From: Pseudomonadota bacterium
Lineage (GTDB): Bacteria > Pseudomonadota > Gammaproteobacteria > Burkholderiales > Burkholderiaceae_D
Direction: 5' to 3'
Assembly: GCA_023422955.1 (NCBI GenBank)
Contig: JAFAGG010000032.1
Location: 1 to 32,600, forward strand
Length of the DNA stretch: 32,600 bases
The notes under the pieces were generated by a model, which searched no databases, was not told the origin of the DNA, and saw nothing but the letters and a program-made list of their open reading frames with translations. Positions 8,270 to 17,781 of the stretch are shown here, in pieces. Position numbers and translations under genes: made by a program. Every line of letters starts with the position of its first letter. Within the stretch, counting starts at the first letter, position 1.

Positions 8270-9034
8270 TCATTCAATCGTTGCAATGACCGGCGTATGG
8301 TCCGAAGGCTGTTCCCATTTGCGCGGCGCCTTGTCTATGCTGCAGGCAGTGCAGCGCGATGCCAGCGGCTGCGACAGCAGGATATGGTCAATGCGCAGTC
8401 CCGCGTTGCGCCGGAATGCCATCTGCCGGTAATCCCACCAGCTATACATTTTTTCTTCTTGTTCGAACAGGCGGAAAGCATCGACCAGGTTCAGGTCGCA
8501 TAAGCCCTGGAATGCTGCGCGTTCCGGCTCCGACACCAGATTGCTTCCCTGCCACGCGACCGGATCATGCACATCGCAATCGGCCGGCGCGATATTGTAG
8601 TCGCCCAGCAGCGCCAGTTTCGGATGCGCCGGCAGTTCCTGCTTCAGCCATTGATGCAAGGCGTCCAGCCACTGCAGCTTGTACTGGAATTTTTCCGAGC
8701 CCACTGCCTGACCATTGGGCACATAGGCGCAGATCACGCGCATGCCGTCTATCGTCGCACTGATGATGCGCTGCTGCTCGTCCGGGAAGAGCGGATTGTT
8801 CTTGACGATATCTGTCATCGGCAGGCGCGACAGTATGGCCACGCCGTTGTAGGTTTTCTGGCCGCTGAATGCCACCTGGTAACCGGCGGCGGCAATTTCG
8901 TCGACCGGGAACTTGTCATCGGTAGTCTTGGTTTCCTGCAGGCAGAGCACATCGACCGGGCTATCGGCCAGCCATTTCAGGACGTGAGGAAGGCGAACCT
9001 TCAGTGAATTGACATTCCAGGTGGCGAGTTTCAT
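8270..9034 (-). CDS. xthA: Exodeoxyribonuclease III (AP endonuclease)
   Basis: Exonuclease III removes 3' blocking groups and cuts at abasic sites in base-excision repair. The 254-residue protein shows the EEP-fold signature: MKLATWNVNSLKVRLP at the N-terminus, metal-ligand LCLQETK, the catalytic GDYNIAP segment and C-terminal RIDHILLS with SDHTPV. I chose ATG 9034 because it begins the family motif directly; the longer frame adds 38 unrelated residues. It is convergent with the 84-residue gene. Assignment is firm, although the symbol could equally be exoA in some genomes. Confidence 0.95.
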   Translation of the reverse strand: MKLATWNVNSLKVRLPHVLKWLADSPVDVLCLQETKTTDDKFPVDEIAAAGYQVAFSGQKTYNGVAILSRLPMTDIVKNNPLFPDEQQRIISATIDGMRVICAYVPNGQAVGSEKFQYKLQWLDALHQWLKQELPAHPKLALLGDYNIAPADCDVHDPVAWQGSNLVSEPERAAFQGLCDLNLVDAFRLFEQEEKMYSWWDYRQMAFRRNAGLRIDHILLSQPLASRCTACSIDKAPRKWEQPSDHTPVIATIE

Positions 9035-9571
9035 GTGGCAGTAAAAACCTTGTAGTGGCGCTGGTTTCGGCGAACTCCGGAAGCGCAATACTCTTCCAGC
9101 TAGTCGCCTGGCTACCCACCTTGTAAGCAGTAGGCCGGCAAACCGCATGTTGCAGGATCCGCAAATCTTACCCTATCCCTTGCGGAGCGTCTTGCTTGCC
9201 GCGGTTTGCGGCAGGGCGGTCAGCAAGGGGAAGCGCTGTGCCTGGAAGGCAGGATGCCGGTTTTCTTGAGCAATGATCGGGTTCGAACGATGGCCGAGAT
9301 CGCGGGTGGGAAATGACAATTCATACTTTTTGATGCGTCAGGCCGTCTCGACATGGGGTTTCGCTTAAAATTGCGGGTTCCGCACGTGCCCGCATTTCTG
9401 TTTCGCAAAGTGCGGTTCGCAGCGCAAGGAAGAGAAGAGGCGCACATGCCTGTTCACGCCTGACATTGCTGGACGGCGGTAGCGGTAGGGCGGATTGCTG
9501 ACGCAGTTATATGGAAAAGCATGCCAGGCAGGTGTCTGGCGTTTCACTGAATTCAAAAGGGATGCACGGAA
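9035..9571. other. Intergenic region between xthA and the ExoD-like gene
   Basis: In this stretch of about 540 bases I find no reading frame with a ribosome site or a recognisable product. It contains a hairpin TGCGGG (9372-9377)/CCCGCA (9389-9394) followed by TTTCTGTTT, possibly a weak terminator. Promoters for the two divergent genes must lie here but I cannot place them with confidence. Confidence 0.5.
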
Positions 9572-10237
9572 TTGGACGACTTGGATATGGATGAGGGCAA
9601 GCAGGAAAACCGTGTATCGACGGAGTTGCTATCTGAAAGGCTGAACAAGGTGGTTCAGGCCATGCCTGCCGAAGGCGTGACCCTGGGACATCTGCTGCAA
9701 CTGGTTGGCCCGGATGGCCTGATGCTGCTGGTGGCCTTGCTCTCCCTAGTATTCCTGATTCCTGTTTCCATTCCCGGCGTCAGCACCGTGTTCGGCCTGG
9801 CGATACTGATGATTTCGGTAAGCAGGCTATTCGGGCGCGACCTGTGGATGCCGCAGAGATTTCAGCGCCGCGTGATCCCGACGGAAAAACTGATGCCCGC
9901 TTTCAAGCGCGCCTTCACCTGGCTGCACCGGCTGGAAAAAATCAGCAAGCCGAGACGGCTGGAATGGCTGGCGGCGGATGGCGTGATCGGCGTCATCAAC
10001 AGCTGCGCGCTGATCCTGGGGGCGGTGCTATTGATGATGCCCTTCGGATTGATCCCGTTCAGCAATACGATACCCGCGCTGGCACTGCTGTGCCTGGCGA
10101 TAGGCATCGTGCAAAGGGATGGAGTCTGCATAATTCTCGGGCATATCAGCAACCTGCTGACCATCGTCTATTTCTCCGTGCTGATCGGAGGCAGCGGCCT
10201 GGCGATAGGCGAAGCAGTGCGCCGCTTCTCGGAATAA
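9572..10237 (+). CDS. ExoD-family integral membrane protein
   Basis: The 221-residue protein matches the ExoD family, first named for exopolysaccharide production and alkali tolerance in rhizobia. It has a soluble N-terminal segment with GVTLGHLLQLVGPDG, a hydrophobic pair of segments around LMLLVALLSLVFLIPVSIPG, a basic cytoplasmic stretch (RFQRRVIPTEKLMPAFKRAF) and two or three further membrane segments in the C-terminal half. The TTG start at 9572 has AAGGGA nine bases upstream; ATG 9587 is the alternative but lacks a ribosome site. The molecular role is not established for the family. Confidence 0.85.
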   Translation: MDDLDMDEGKQENRVSTELLSERLNKVVQAMPAEGVTLGHLLQLVGPDGLMLLVALLSLVFLIPVSIPGVSTVFGLAILMISVSRLFGRDLWMPQRFQRRVIPTEKLMPAFKRAFTWLHRLEKISKPRRLEWLAADGVIGVINSCALILGAVLLMMPFGLIPFSNTIPALALLCLAIGIVQRDGVCIILGHISNLLTIVYFSVLIGGSGLAIGEAVRRFSE

Positions 10238-10431
10238 GTTCTGCGGAAGACGCAATGCTCATGAGGACTGTCTATGCGCGCAAGGTGGGCGAATGAATCA
10301 TCGTCGCGGGAACGCTGCGCTCATTTGACTTCTTCTCCTTGCCTAGTCATACTTCCTCGTCCGTTTTCGGACCCCTGCTAGATAGAGCAGCCCGCAAGCC
10401 AGCCGCCTCGGCAATCACCGGAAATCCCGCT

Positions 10432-11163
10432 ATGAGTTCTACCGACAACGTCGTGCTCTGCATGAAATGGGGCACCAAATACGGCCCGGAGTACGTGAAC
10501 CATCTGTATGCGATGGTCAAAAAAAATCTGAGCCTGCCATTTCGTTTTGTCTGCCTTACCGACGATGCGGCCGGCCTGCGCGAAGAGGTTGAAACTTATC
10601 CGATTCCCTCGCTCGATCTGCCGGAAGGCATACCCGAGCGCGGCTGGAAAAAGCTCGCGGTGTTTCGTGAAGACTTGTACGGCTTGCAGGGCAATGCGCT
10701 GTTCCTGGATGTCGATATCGTGATTATCGGATCGCTCGATGCCTTCTTCGAGCAGCCGGGCGACTTCCTCGTCATCCATGACTGGAAGCGGCCATGGCGC
10801 ATCACCGGCAACTCTTCGGTGTTCCGCTTCCGCCTGGGCGCTTATCCCGAGATACTGAAAAAATTCATCCGCACGCAGGCCGAGGTACGCCAGAACTTCC
10901 GCAACGAGCAGGCTTATCTGTCCAAGGAAATGCATGACCGTGGCGTGCTGAAGTATTGGCCCAAGGAGTGGTGCCAGAGCTTCAAATATCATTGCCTGCG
11001 CCGTTTCCCGCTGAATTTTTTCCTGGAGCCGCGCATTCCTGAAAATTCCAAGGTGCTGGTTTTTCACGGCGAGACCAATCCGCACGATGCGATGGTCGGG
11101 CGCAGCAATCGCGCGTTGCGTTACATGCGTCCCGCTTCCTGGATCAAGGATTACTGGCATTAA
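10432..11163 (+). CDS. Putative glycosyltransferase (DVD motif)
   Basis: The 243-residue soluble protein has a nucleotide-sugar transferase look. The N-terminal strand VVLCMKWGTKYGPEYV is followed by FRFVCLTDD, and the metal-binding motif FLDVDIVIIG has DVD at residues 93-95. WRITGNSSVFRF and a C-terminal VLVFHGETNPHD carry family-like residues. It resembles GT8-like proteins often found near surface-polysaccharide genes. Donor and acceptor cannot be predicted. I started at ATG 10432 because the upstream 31 residues are low-complexity and lack similarity to a fold. It is followed by a terminator-like hairpin. Confidence 0.75.
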   Translation: MSSTDNVVLCMKWGTKYGPEYVNHLYAMVKKNLSLPFRFVCLTDDAAGLREEVETYPIPSLDLPEGIPERGWKKLAVFREDLYGLQGNALFLDVDIVIIGSLDAFFEQPGDFLVIHDWKRPWRITGNSSVFRFRLGAYPEILKKFIRTQAEVRQNFRNEQAYLSKEMHDRGVLKYWPKEWCQSFKYHCLRRFPLNFFLEPRIPENSKVLVFHGETNPHDAMVGRSNRALRYMRPASWIKDYWH

Positions 11164-11225
11164 ACTTTCCGGGTGATTGCGCTGATCACATCTGTCGCGC
11201 CAGTCGCCCGCATCCTTTTCCGACG

Positions 11226-11254
11226 GCCCCGCTCTGCGCACGGGCTTTCTTTTT
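11226..11254 (+). terminator. Rho-independent terminator after the glycosyltransferase gene
   Basis: GCCCCG (11226-11231) pairs imperfectly with CGGGC (11241-11245) and is followed by TTTCTTTTT, about 60 bases past the stop codon. Confidence 0.65.
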
Positions 11255-11338
11255 CATTCCCCTTTCCATGACAGCTGCCGCTTTACAGCAGGGCAGGCTT
11301 GTTACAATGGATGCTGTTTACCAACGAGAAGCTTATCC

Positions 11339-12238
11339 ATGTTTAGTTACCGCCACGCTTTTCATGCAGGCAATCATGCGGATGTGCTCAAGCACATGGT
11401 GATGCTGCAACTGTTGCAGTACATGGGACAGAAAGATGCGCCCTACATGCTCATCGACACCCATGCGGGAGCGGGGCTGTATGCACTCGATACTGGTTAT
11501 GCCACCAAAAGTGCTGAGCATGAGAGCGGCATAACCAGGCTATGGGAGAAGACCGATCTGCCGCGCGCGCTGCAGGATTATCGTGAAGCGATACTCGCCT
11601 TCAATGCGGGCGGGAAGCGGCGTCATTATCCCGGCTCGCCTTTTCTCGCAGACTGGAGCATGCGCGAGCAGGACAGGCTGAGGCTGTTCGAACTGCATCC
11701 CAGCGACAGCCGCATACTGGAAGACAATTTCCGCCAGCTGGAAGCGCAGCGGCCTGCAGGCGGGCGTGGCAAGCGGGTGGTGATTCAGAAGGCGGATGGA
11801 TTCGCTAGCCTGAAAGCCTTGCTGCCGCCGCCGTCGCGTCGCGCGCTGGTGCTGATCGATCCGCCGTATGAAGACAAGAACGATTACCGCCGTGTAAAGG
11901 ATGCGCTGGAAGAAGCGCTCAAGCGTTTTGCAAGCGGCGTCTATGCCGTCTGGTATCCGGCACTGCAACGTCAGGAGTCGCGGCAGTTGCCGGAGAAGCT
12001 GAAGAAACTCGGCACGCCTTGGCTCAATGTGACGCTGTCGATCAGCATGCCTTCGCCGGATGGTTTCGGCTTGCACAGCAGCGGCATGTTCGTGCTAAAT
12101 CCGCCCTGGACGCTGCAAAATATACTGAAGGAAACCATGCCCTACCTAGTCAAGGCGCTGGCTCAGGACAAGGGCGCAAAATTCACGCTGGAGTCGGGAG
12201 AGGGCACGGCAGTCAAGCCGCGCAGCGATCGGGGATAA
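11339..12238 (+). CDS. rlmJ: 23S rRNA (adenine-2030-N6)-methyltransferase
   Basis: RlmJ methylates A2030 of 23S rRNA. The 299-residue protein begins with the diagnostic MFSYRHAFHAGNHADVLKH, has a SAM-binding region LIDTHAGAGLYAL (about 38-50) and the catalytic DPPYE (about 174-178). Length agrees with the family (~280), with a short extra C-terminal tail. A TACAAT hexamer stands at 11302, a plausible -10. greB begins 37 bases downstream, so the two may be co-transcribed. Confidence 0.95.
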   Translation: MFSYRHAFHAGNHADVLKHMVMLQLLQYMGQKDAPYMLIDTHAGAGLYALDTGYATKSAEHESGITRLWEKTDLPRALQDYREAILAFNAGGKRRHYPGSPFLADWSMREQDRLRLFELHPSDSRILEDNFRQLEAQRPAGGRGKRVVIQKADGFASLKALLPPPSRRALVLIDPPYEDKNDYRRVKDALEEALKRFASGVYAVWYPALQRQESRQLPEKLKKLGTPWLNVTLSISMPSPDGFGLHSSGMFVLNPPWTLQNILKETMPYLVKALAQDKGAKFTLESGEGTAVKPRSDRG

Positions 12239-12274
12239 TGTCACGAAACCGTCACACAGGCATGACAGAATACA

Positions 12275-12835
12275 ATGAGCAAGGCATTCGTTAAGGAAGA
12301 TAGCGGCGACGATGACGACGAGCTGGAAGCGGGCATGCCGCCCATTCCGGCCGGTGCAAAGAATTACATCACACCGGCCGGCTATCAGCGCATCAAGGAC
12401 GAGCTGTTGCAACTGATCGATGTAGACAGGCCGGAAGTGGTGCGCGTGGTGCACTGGGCTGCGTCCAATGGCGACCGTTCCGAGAACGGCGACTACATTT
12501 ACGGCAAGCGCCGCCTGCGCGAAATCGACCGCCGCATCCGCTTCCTGACCAAGCGCATGGATCTGGCGGAAGTGGTGGACCCCAGCGTGCATCACGGCAG
12601 CGACCAGGTGTTTTTCGGCGCGACCGTGACTTACGAAAATCTGCAGGGAGAGCAGCAGACCGTGACGATAGTGGGCATCGATGAAACCGATCCCTTGCGC
12701 GGCAAGATCAGCTGGATCTCGCCGGTGGCGCGCACCTTGACCAAGGCACGCGAGGGCGATACCGTCACGCTCATGGCGCCGGGAGGAAAGGAAGAACTCG
12801 AAATCTTGGAAGTCAGCTATCCTGCTCCGCAGTAA
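12275..12835 (+). CDS. greB: Transcription elongation factor GreB
   Basis: GreB enters the secondary channel of backtracked RNA polymerase and stimulates cleavage of the transcript. The 186-residue protein has an acidic N-terminal extension (GDDDDE), then the coiled-coil domain with the NGDRSENGDYIYGKRRLREID signature, whose acidic tip residues place Mg2+, and a C-terminal FKBP-like domain (VTIVGIDETDP to the end). No strong Shine-Dalgarno precedes the ATG. YIYGKRRLREID fits GreB rather than GreA. Confidence 0.95.
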   Translation: MSKAFVKEDSGDDDDELEAGMPPIPAGAKNYITPAGYQRIKDELLQLIDVDRPEVVRVVHWAASNGDRSENGDYIYGKRRLREIDRRIRFLTKRMDLAEVVDPSVHHGSDQVFFGATVTYENLQGEQQTVTIVGIDETDPLRGKISWISPVARTLTKAREGDTVTLMAPGGKEELEILEVSYPAPQ

Positions 12836-12906
12836 ATGGGCGATGCTTGCCGGGCCTTGTCGCAACCGGCGCTACAACATTAATAAAAACGATATTCCGC
12901 TGTTTT

Positions 12907-14286
12907 ATGCCGATAGTTTATTCCAGCCTGAATCATCCGCAGCGCGTGTCGCTCGCTGCGGAAGTCCACTCCCGCCCGCCCATGCGCCTGAAGGCGCCGG
13001 AAACCCTGACTCACCTGGCAGTTCTCGCACAGCAGGGCGACGTTCGCCGTGAGAGCAACCTGGCGATGCAGCATGACTTGCTGCGACAGTTATGCCAGCA
13101 TTTCGGCGTCACACCGCCGACGCCGCAGGCAAACTACTTCTTCCATGATTTCGGCCGCTTCAGGCTGAAATGGGAATGCCATACGGAGTTTGCGACCTTC
13201 ACCTTTGCCGAACACCTGGAAGCAGGATTGCCGACCGAAGTGGCATTCGAACGAGCCCCGCTGTTTCATCTGCCGCAAGAATGGCTGATGAAACTGAAGG
13301 GCATGCTGATCGTCGCAGCGCATGTGGTGGTCGAGAAATCCGCCGCTACACCGCAACCGCTGCCGCTGGAAATGCGGCGCTTGTTCGAGGGCGCGCTGAT
13401 CGTGGGCGGCAATGTAATGCGCGGCGCTGAAATCTGGACCGATTTCCAGATTCAGTCCGACGGCTTCAGCCGTTTTCTGATCCGCGATGTTAACTTGCTG
13501 GAGCAGCAGACCGGACGCCTGGCTCAGCGAGTATTCGAAATCGAAACCTACCGCGTGATGGCGACCTTCGGCTTGCCGCAGGCGCATCAGGCCATGCCGG
13601 CATTGAACGATATCGAGAATGATCTGGCGCGCCTGACGGTAGCCATGGTCAATTCGGAGAAAAACGATACGGGTGCCGTGGCGGAGAGTCGACTGCGCAT
13701 GGCCGACAAAGAGCAGGCATTGCTGCATGAACTGACCGGGCTTGCGGCGCGCATCGAGCGGCTGTCGCTGGACAACAGCTATCGCTTTTCTGCATCGCAG
13801 GCGTATTACCGGCTGGTACGCGCTCGTATCGAGGAATTGCGCGAAACGCGTATCGAAGGCGTGGTCACGCTGGAAGAATTCATGGACCGTCGTCTCGGCC
13901 CGGCAATGAATACCTGCGTTTCCACCGAGCGGCGTCAGGCCGCCCTGGCAGAGCGGATCGCCAATACCAACGACTTGCTGCGCACGCGCGTAACCATGGT
14001 TCAGGAGCAGCAGAACCGCAAGATTCTACAGTCGATGAATGTGCGCTCAGCCCAGCAGTTGCGCTTGCAGCAAGCGGTGGAAGGTCTATCGGTAGTGGCG
14101 ATTTCGTATTACCTGATCGGCTTGACGCAGTATGCCGCCAAGGCAGTGAAGGCGGCTGGCATGCCGGTGAATCCGGACCTGGTTGCGGGATTGATGGTGC
14201 CGGTGATTGCCGTCGGCGTCTGGGCCAGCTTGCGCAAACTGCGCAAGCATCTGCATGTCAGGGAAAAGCAGGAAAAGAGCGCGTGA
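12907..14286 (+). CDS. DUF3422 family membrane protein
   Basis: The 459-residue protein matches the DUF3422 family (N-terminal HPQRVSLAAEVHSRPP, then FFHDFGRFRLKWECHTEFATFTF). Most of it is cytoplasmic and helical. Near the C-terminus are two hydrophobic stretches, VVAISYYLIGLTQYA and LVAGLMVPVIAVGVWASL, that should form a membrane hairpin, ending in a basic tail. Start ATG 12907 gives the usual MP..YSSLNHPQR opening; the longer frame adds 20 residues of leader. Function is unknown. It ends against a strong bidirectional hairpin shared with spoT. Confidence 0.88.
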   Translation: MPIVYSSLNHPQRVSLAAEVHSRPPMRLKAPETLTHLAVLAQQGDVRRESNLAMQHDLLRQLCQHFGVTPPTPQANYFFHDFGRFRLKWECHTEFATFTFAEHLEAGLPTEVAFERAPLFHLPQEWLMKLKGMLIVAAHVVVEKSAATPQPLPLEMRRLFEGALIVGGNVMRGAEIWTDFQIQSDGFSRFLIRDVNLLEQQTGRLAQRVFEIETYRVMATFGLPQAHQAMPALNDIENDLARLTVAMVNSEKNDTGAVAESRLRMADKEQALLHELTGLAARIERLSLDNSYRFSASQAYYRLVRARIEELRETRIEGVVTLEEFMDRRLGPAMNTCVSTERRQAALAERIANTNDLLRTRVTMVQEQQNRKILQSMNVRSAQQLRLQQAVEGLSVVAISYYLIGLTQYAAKAVKAAGMPVNPDLVAGLMVPVIAVGVWASLRKLRKHLHVREKQEKSA

Positions 14287-14324
14287 ACGGGATGCGTAGC
14301 GGGGTGCGTGAGCGCCCCTGAAAT

Positions 14325-14373
14325 CTAGCGTGGATTCACCTTGGCTGGATTGATTCGGGTGAATCCGCGCTAG
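14325..14373. terminator. Bidirectional hairpin between DUF3422 gene and spoT
   Basis: CTAGCGTGGATTCACC (14325-14340) pairs with GGTGAATCCGCGCTAG (14358-14373) over 16 positions with one wobble. It lies between two convergent genes and includes the spoT stop codon, so it should block read-through in both directions, though T-runs are absent. Confidence 0.65.
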
Positions 14374-16643
14374 CCGCGCTCGCGCACGATGCGGGCAATA
14401 TTGGGAACGCGCCGCGCGCTGCGCATCACACGCGCCAAGTGAACGCGATCTTCCACTTGCACGGTAAACAGCAGCTCCGTCATGTCCTGATGGTTGTCGT
14501 CCATATTCACATAGACGATATTCGCATCCGCCTCGCCGATTTCCGCCGCAATGCGGGCCAGCACGCCTTTTTCATTGCGCACCAGTACCTTGATGCGACA
14601 GTCGAAGCGGCGATTCAATTCCTTGCCCCAGGTAACGTCGGTCCAGCGCCCCGGTTCCTTGCGGTGCTGGCGCTTGCCCTGTTCGCATTCCACCGTGTGC
14701 ACAACCAGTCCCTGGTCGCGCTTGAGATTGCCGACCATCTTGTCGCCGGGGATGGGGTGGCAGCAGGGCGCCAGCTGCACCGCCGAGCCTTCATTGCCGC
14801 TGATGACCACAGGCTCCAGCTTGGGAGGCAGCACTTTGCCTTCGTCATCGATGGGAGCGGGCGTCTTGTTCGGATCGATCGCGACCATGCCGTAAATATG
14901 GCGCGCCACCAGCGCCGCCATGCGCTTGCCGACGCCGATGTCGGCATACAGGTCTTCCAGCGAGCGGGCGCTGGATTCATTCAGCAGGCGCTCGACGACG
15001 GTAGGCGGGAGTATCGGGTCAAGGTCCAGCGCAATCAGCGCCTGCTCCAGCAGGCGATTGCCCAGTTCGATCGATTCGTTCAGGTTGATGGTGCGCAGGT
15101 GATGACGAATCGCTGAACGCGCTTTGCCGGTGCGCACGAAGGACAGCCAGTTCGGATTCGGGCGCGAGGTCGGCGAGGTGATGATCTCGACGATATCGCC
15201 ATTGCGCAGTTCGGTGCGCAGCGGCACGTGTTCGTGGTTGATGCGTGCCGTCACCGACTGGTCGCCGATATCGGTATGGATGGTGTAGGCGTAGTCCAGC
15301 GCAGTAGCGCCGCGCGGCAAGGCGATGATGTCCGAGCGCGGCGTGAATACATAGACCGAGTCCGGGAACAGGTCGACCTTCACATGCTCCAGGAATTCCG
15401 CGGAATCGCCGGTTTGCTTCTGGATATCCAGCAGCGACTGCAGCCATGCATGGGTGCGTTGCTGCAGATCGGTCAGGTTGCCTTCTTCCTGATTCTTGTA
15501 CAGCCAGTGCGCGGCCACGCCGGATTCCGCCACGTGGTGCATGTCGTGAGTGCGGATCTGGAATTCCACCGGCGTGCCGTAAGGGCCGATCAGGGTAGTG
15601 TGCAGCGACTGGTAGCCATTGAGCTTGGGAATGGCGATGTAATCCTTGAACTTGCCCGGCATGGGCTTGTACAGCGCATGCAGGGTGCCCAGTGCCACAT
15701 AGCAGTTCGGTAGCGTATCTACCACGACGCGAAAACCGTAGATATCCAGCACCTGCGAGAACGTCAGGTGCTTGTTGCGCATCTTGCGGTAAATGCCGAA
15801 CAGATTCTTTTCGCGGCCGTAGATTTCCGCTTTCAGGCCTGCGGCTTCCAGCGTCGTGTTGACCGCATCGCGTATCTTGCCGACCACTTCGCGACGATTG
15901 CCGCGTGCCGCCCTTACTGCCTTGGCCAGGGTCTGGTAGCGAATCGGGTAAAGATGCAGGAAGGACAGGTCCTGCAGTTCGCGGTAAATCGTGTTCAGGC
16001 CCAGGCGATGCGCGATCGGCACATACACTTCCATGGTTTCGCGTGCAATGCGCCGTTTCTTTTCCGGCGCCATCGATTCCAGCGTACGCATGTTGTGCAG
16101 TCGATCGGCGAGCTTGATCAGGATCACGCGCACATCGCGCGCCATGGCCAGCAGCATCTTGCGGAAATTTTCCGCCTGCATCTGCACCTGGCTCTGAAAC
16201 TCCAGCTTGTCCAGTTTGGACAAGCCATCTACCAGGGTTGCGACCTGCGCACCGAAGCGCTCGATCAGCTCATCCTTTTTGACATCCTGGTCTTCCATCA
16301 CATCGTGCAGCAATGCCGCCATGATGGCCTGGGCATCGAGCTTCCAGTCGGCGCAGATTTCGGCTACTGCAATAGGATGAGAGATATAAGGTTCCCCCGA
16401 CTTGCGCATCTGGCCCAGGTGCTTTTCATCGGAAAAGCGGTAGGCATCCTTGATTTTTTGCAGTTCGGAGGAAGGGAGGTATTCGGCCAGCTTTTCAGTC
16501 AGGCCGGATACGGAGGCGACGCCAATCGGAGGGCTTGGCAGTTCAGTGACGGCTTTTCTTTTGTGCGAGGACGAGCGGGAGGAACCTGCGCGTTTCTCAG
16601 GGGCTGCTGCAATAACAGTTGAATCGACCGGTATCAATTTCAT
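14370..16643 (-). CDS. spoT: Bifunctional (p)ppGpp synthetase/hydrolase
   Basis: This enzyme sets the level of the alarmone (p)ppGpp. Domains in order are a Ser/Lys-rich N-terminal extension (1-45), an HD hydrolase domain with SHP at 88-90 and HDVMED from 113, a synthetase domain (KDYIAIPKLNGYQSLHT and VEFQIRT), TGS (VFTPRSDIIALPRGATALDYAYTIH), a zinc-finger/helical region with CCHPIPGD, and a C-terminal ACT domain. Both catalytic centres look intact, fitting the single bifunctional Rel of many betaproteobacteria that also carry a RelA elsewhere. It is downstream of rpoZ, whose product assists ppGpp binding to RNA polymerase, so the grouping is functionally coherent. Confidence 0.96.
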   Translation of the reverse strand: MKLIPVDSTVIAAAPEKRAGSSRSSSHKRKAVTELPSPPIGVASVSGLTEKLAEYLPSSELQKIKDAYRFSDEKHLGQMRKSGEPYISHPIAVAEICADWKLDAQAIMAALLHDVMEDQDVKKDELIERFGAQVATLVDGLSKLDKLEFQSQVQMQAENFRKMLLAMARDVRVILIKLADRLHNMRTLESMAPEKKRRIARETMEVYVPIAHRLGLNTIYRELQDLSFLHLYPIRYQTLAKAVRAARGNRREVVGKIRDAVNTTLEAAGLKAEIYGREKNLFGIYRKMRNKHLTFSQVLDIYGFRVVVDTLPNCYVALGTLHALYKPMPGKFKDYIAIPKLNGYQSLHTTLIGPYGTPVEFQIRTHDMHHVAESGVAAHWLYKNQEEGNLTDLQQRTHAWLQSLLDIQKQTGDSAEFLEHVKVDLFPDSVYVFTPRSDIIALPRGATALDYAYTIHTDIGDQSVTARINHEHVPLRTELRNGDIVEIITSPTSRPNPNWLSFVRTGKARSAIRHHLRTINLNESIELGNRLLEQALIALDLDPILPPTVVERLLNESSARSLEDLYADIGVGKRMAALVARHIYGMVAIDPNKTPAPIDDEGKVLPPKLEPVVISGNEGSAVQLAPCCHPIPGDKMVGNLKRDQGLVVHTVECEQGKRQHRKEPGRWTDVTWGKELNRRFDCRIKVLVRNEKGVLARIAAEIGEADANIVYVNMDDNHQDMTELLFTVQVEDRVHLARVMRSARRVPNIARIVRERG

Positions 16644-16681
16644 GCCTTATGAGAACGAAGCCCATGGCATTACATCGCGAT

Positions 16682-16885
16682 TTAGCTTGGTACTTTCTTC
16701 AGCATCTCGCGGCCGACCTTGCCGGCTGCAATCTCGCGCAGCGCCAAAACAGTCGGTTTGTCCTTCGCTTCGATCTTGGGCGTATGGCCTTGCAACAGCT
16801 GACGTGCACGATAGGTTGCTGCCAGGGTCAGTTCGAAGCGATTCGGGATTTGCTTGAGACAATCTTCAATCGTGATGCGGGCCAT
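16682..16885 (-). CDS. rpoZ: RNA polymerase omega subunit
   Basis: Omega is a small chaperone subunit of RNA polymerase and forms part of a ppGpp site. The 67-residue protein carries MARITIEDCLKQIPNRFEL and ATYRARQLLQG, the standard family motifs. AGGAG lies about five bases upstream of the ATG. It is between gmk and spoT on the same strand, the usual order in proteobacteria. It could be missed because of its size, but the assignment is firm. Confidence 0.97.
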   Translation of the reverse strand: MARITIEDCLKQIPNRFELTLAATYRARQLLQGHTPKIEAKDKPTVLALREIAAGKVGREMLKKVPS

Positions 16886-16952
16886 GCTGACTCCTAATCC
16901 AGTTAGTGCTCTTATTCCCGCTTATATCTTAAGTGGGACGATTCAATATGAT

Positions 16953-17600
16953 TTATGTTCCCAGCGAAGCATGAATGCCGAGCTGAGCAAATAGGGAGGA
17001 ATTGCGCGCTGCTTGTTGAGCAAACCGGCAACGTGTCGCAGCGATAATCGCTCTCAGGTCCGTCAGGGCAGCGTCAAACTCTTGGTTGATAATAACATAT
17101 TCGAACTCGGGCGCGTGAGCGATCTCGCCGCCGGCTGCCAGCAAGCGGCGCGTAATCACATGCGGATCGTCCTGGCCGCGTTTTTTCAGACGCTCTTCCA
17201 GTGCTGCGATGGAAGGCGGCAGGATGAAAATGCCGACTGCATCAGGGAAACGTTTCTTTACCTGCTGCGCTCCTTGCCAGTCGATTTCCAGCAGCACGTC
17301 GGTACCGGTTTTCATTTCTTCCATGATCCAGGTGCGCGACGTGCCGTAATAGTTGCCGTGTACTTGCGCGGACTCCAGGAACTCATCGTTTTCTTGCCGT
17401 TCAAGAAAGTCTTTTTCGGAAATGAAATGGTATTCCCGTCCATGCTGTTCGCCGGGACGCGGCGCGCGCGTGGTGTAGGAGATGGACAGGCGAATCGATT
17501 TGTCTTGAGCGAGCAAGGCATTCACCAGCGTGGATTTGCCTGCGCCCGAAGGGGCGGCAACCATGAACAAGCTTCCGGCGGCCGCTGTTGAGTGAAGCAT
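16953..17600 (-). CDS. gmk: Guanylate kinase
   Basis: The enzyme phosphorylates GMP to GDP. The 215-residue protein has the P-loop APSGAGKST (residues 16-24), the GMP-binding SYTTRAPRPGE, the HGREYHF segment and the lid region LLEIDWQGAQQVK. I prefer ATG 17600, which has GAGG six bases upstream, over an in-frame TTG at 17618. It forms a same-strand run with rpoZ and spoT and lies downstream of yicC. Confidence 0.96.
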   Translation of the reverse strand: MLHSTAAAGSLFMVAAPSGAGKSTLVNALLAQDKSIRLSISYTTRAPRPGEQHGREYHFISEKDFLERQENDEFLESAQVHGNYYGTSRTWIMEEMKTGTDVLLEIDWQGAQQVKKRFPDAVGIFILPPSIAALEERLKKRGQDDPHVITRRLLAAGGEIAHAPEFEYVIINQEFDAALTDLRAIIAATRCRFAQQAARNSSLFAQLGIHASLGT

Positions 17601-17781
17601 GAAAGGCCTCGATATCAAAATGCGAAGATGAAGAAAAAACCAGGATGCATTAAAGCTAATTGCCGAAGCTTAATAAAGTGGAAGTCGATCGGCGGTCCAA
17701 TGCGCTCACACGTAAAGCCAAGCTCTAAATTTATCCTGATATCAAAAGTCGAAATTCTAATGCGGACTGGCGGCGCGGGCA

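Noticed and set aside
12843..13052. Overlapping plus-strand frames at the DUF3422 gene start
   Set aside because: They are out-of-frame shadows with Pro/Arg-rich composition; the DUF3422 start at 12907 explains the region.
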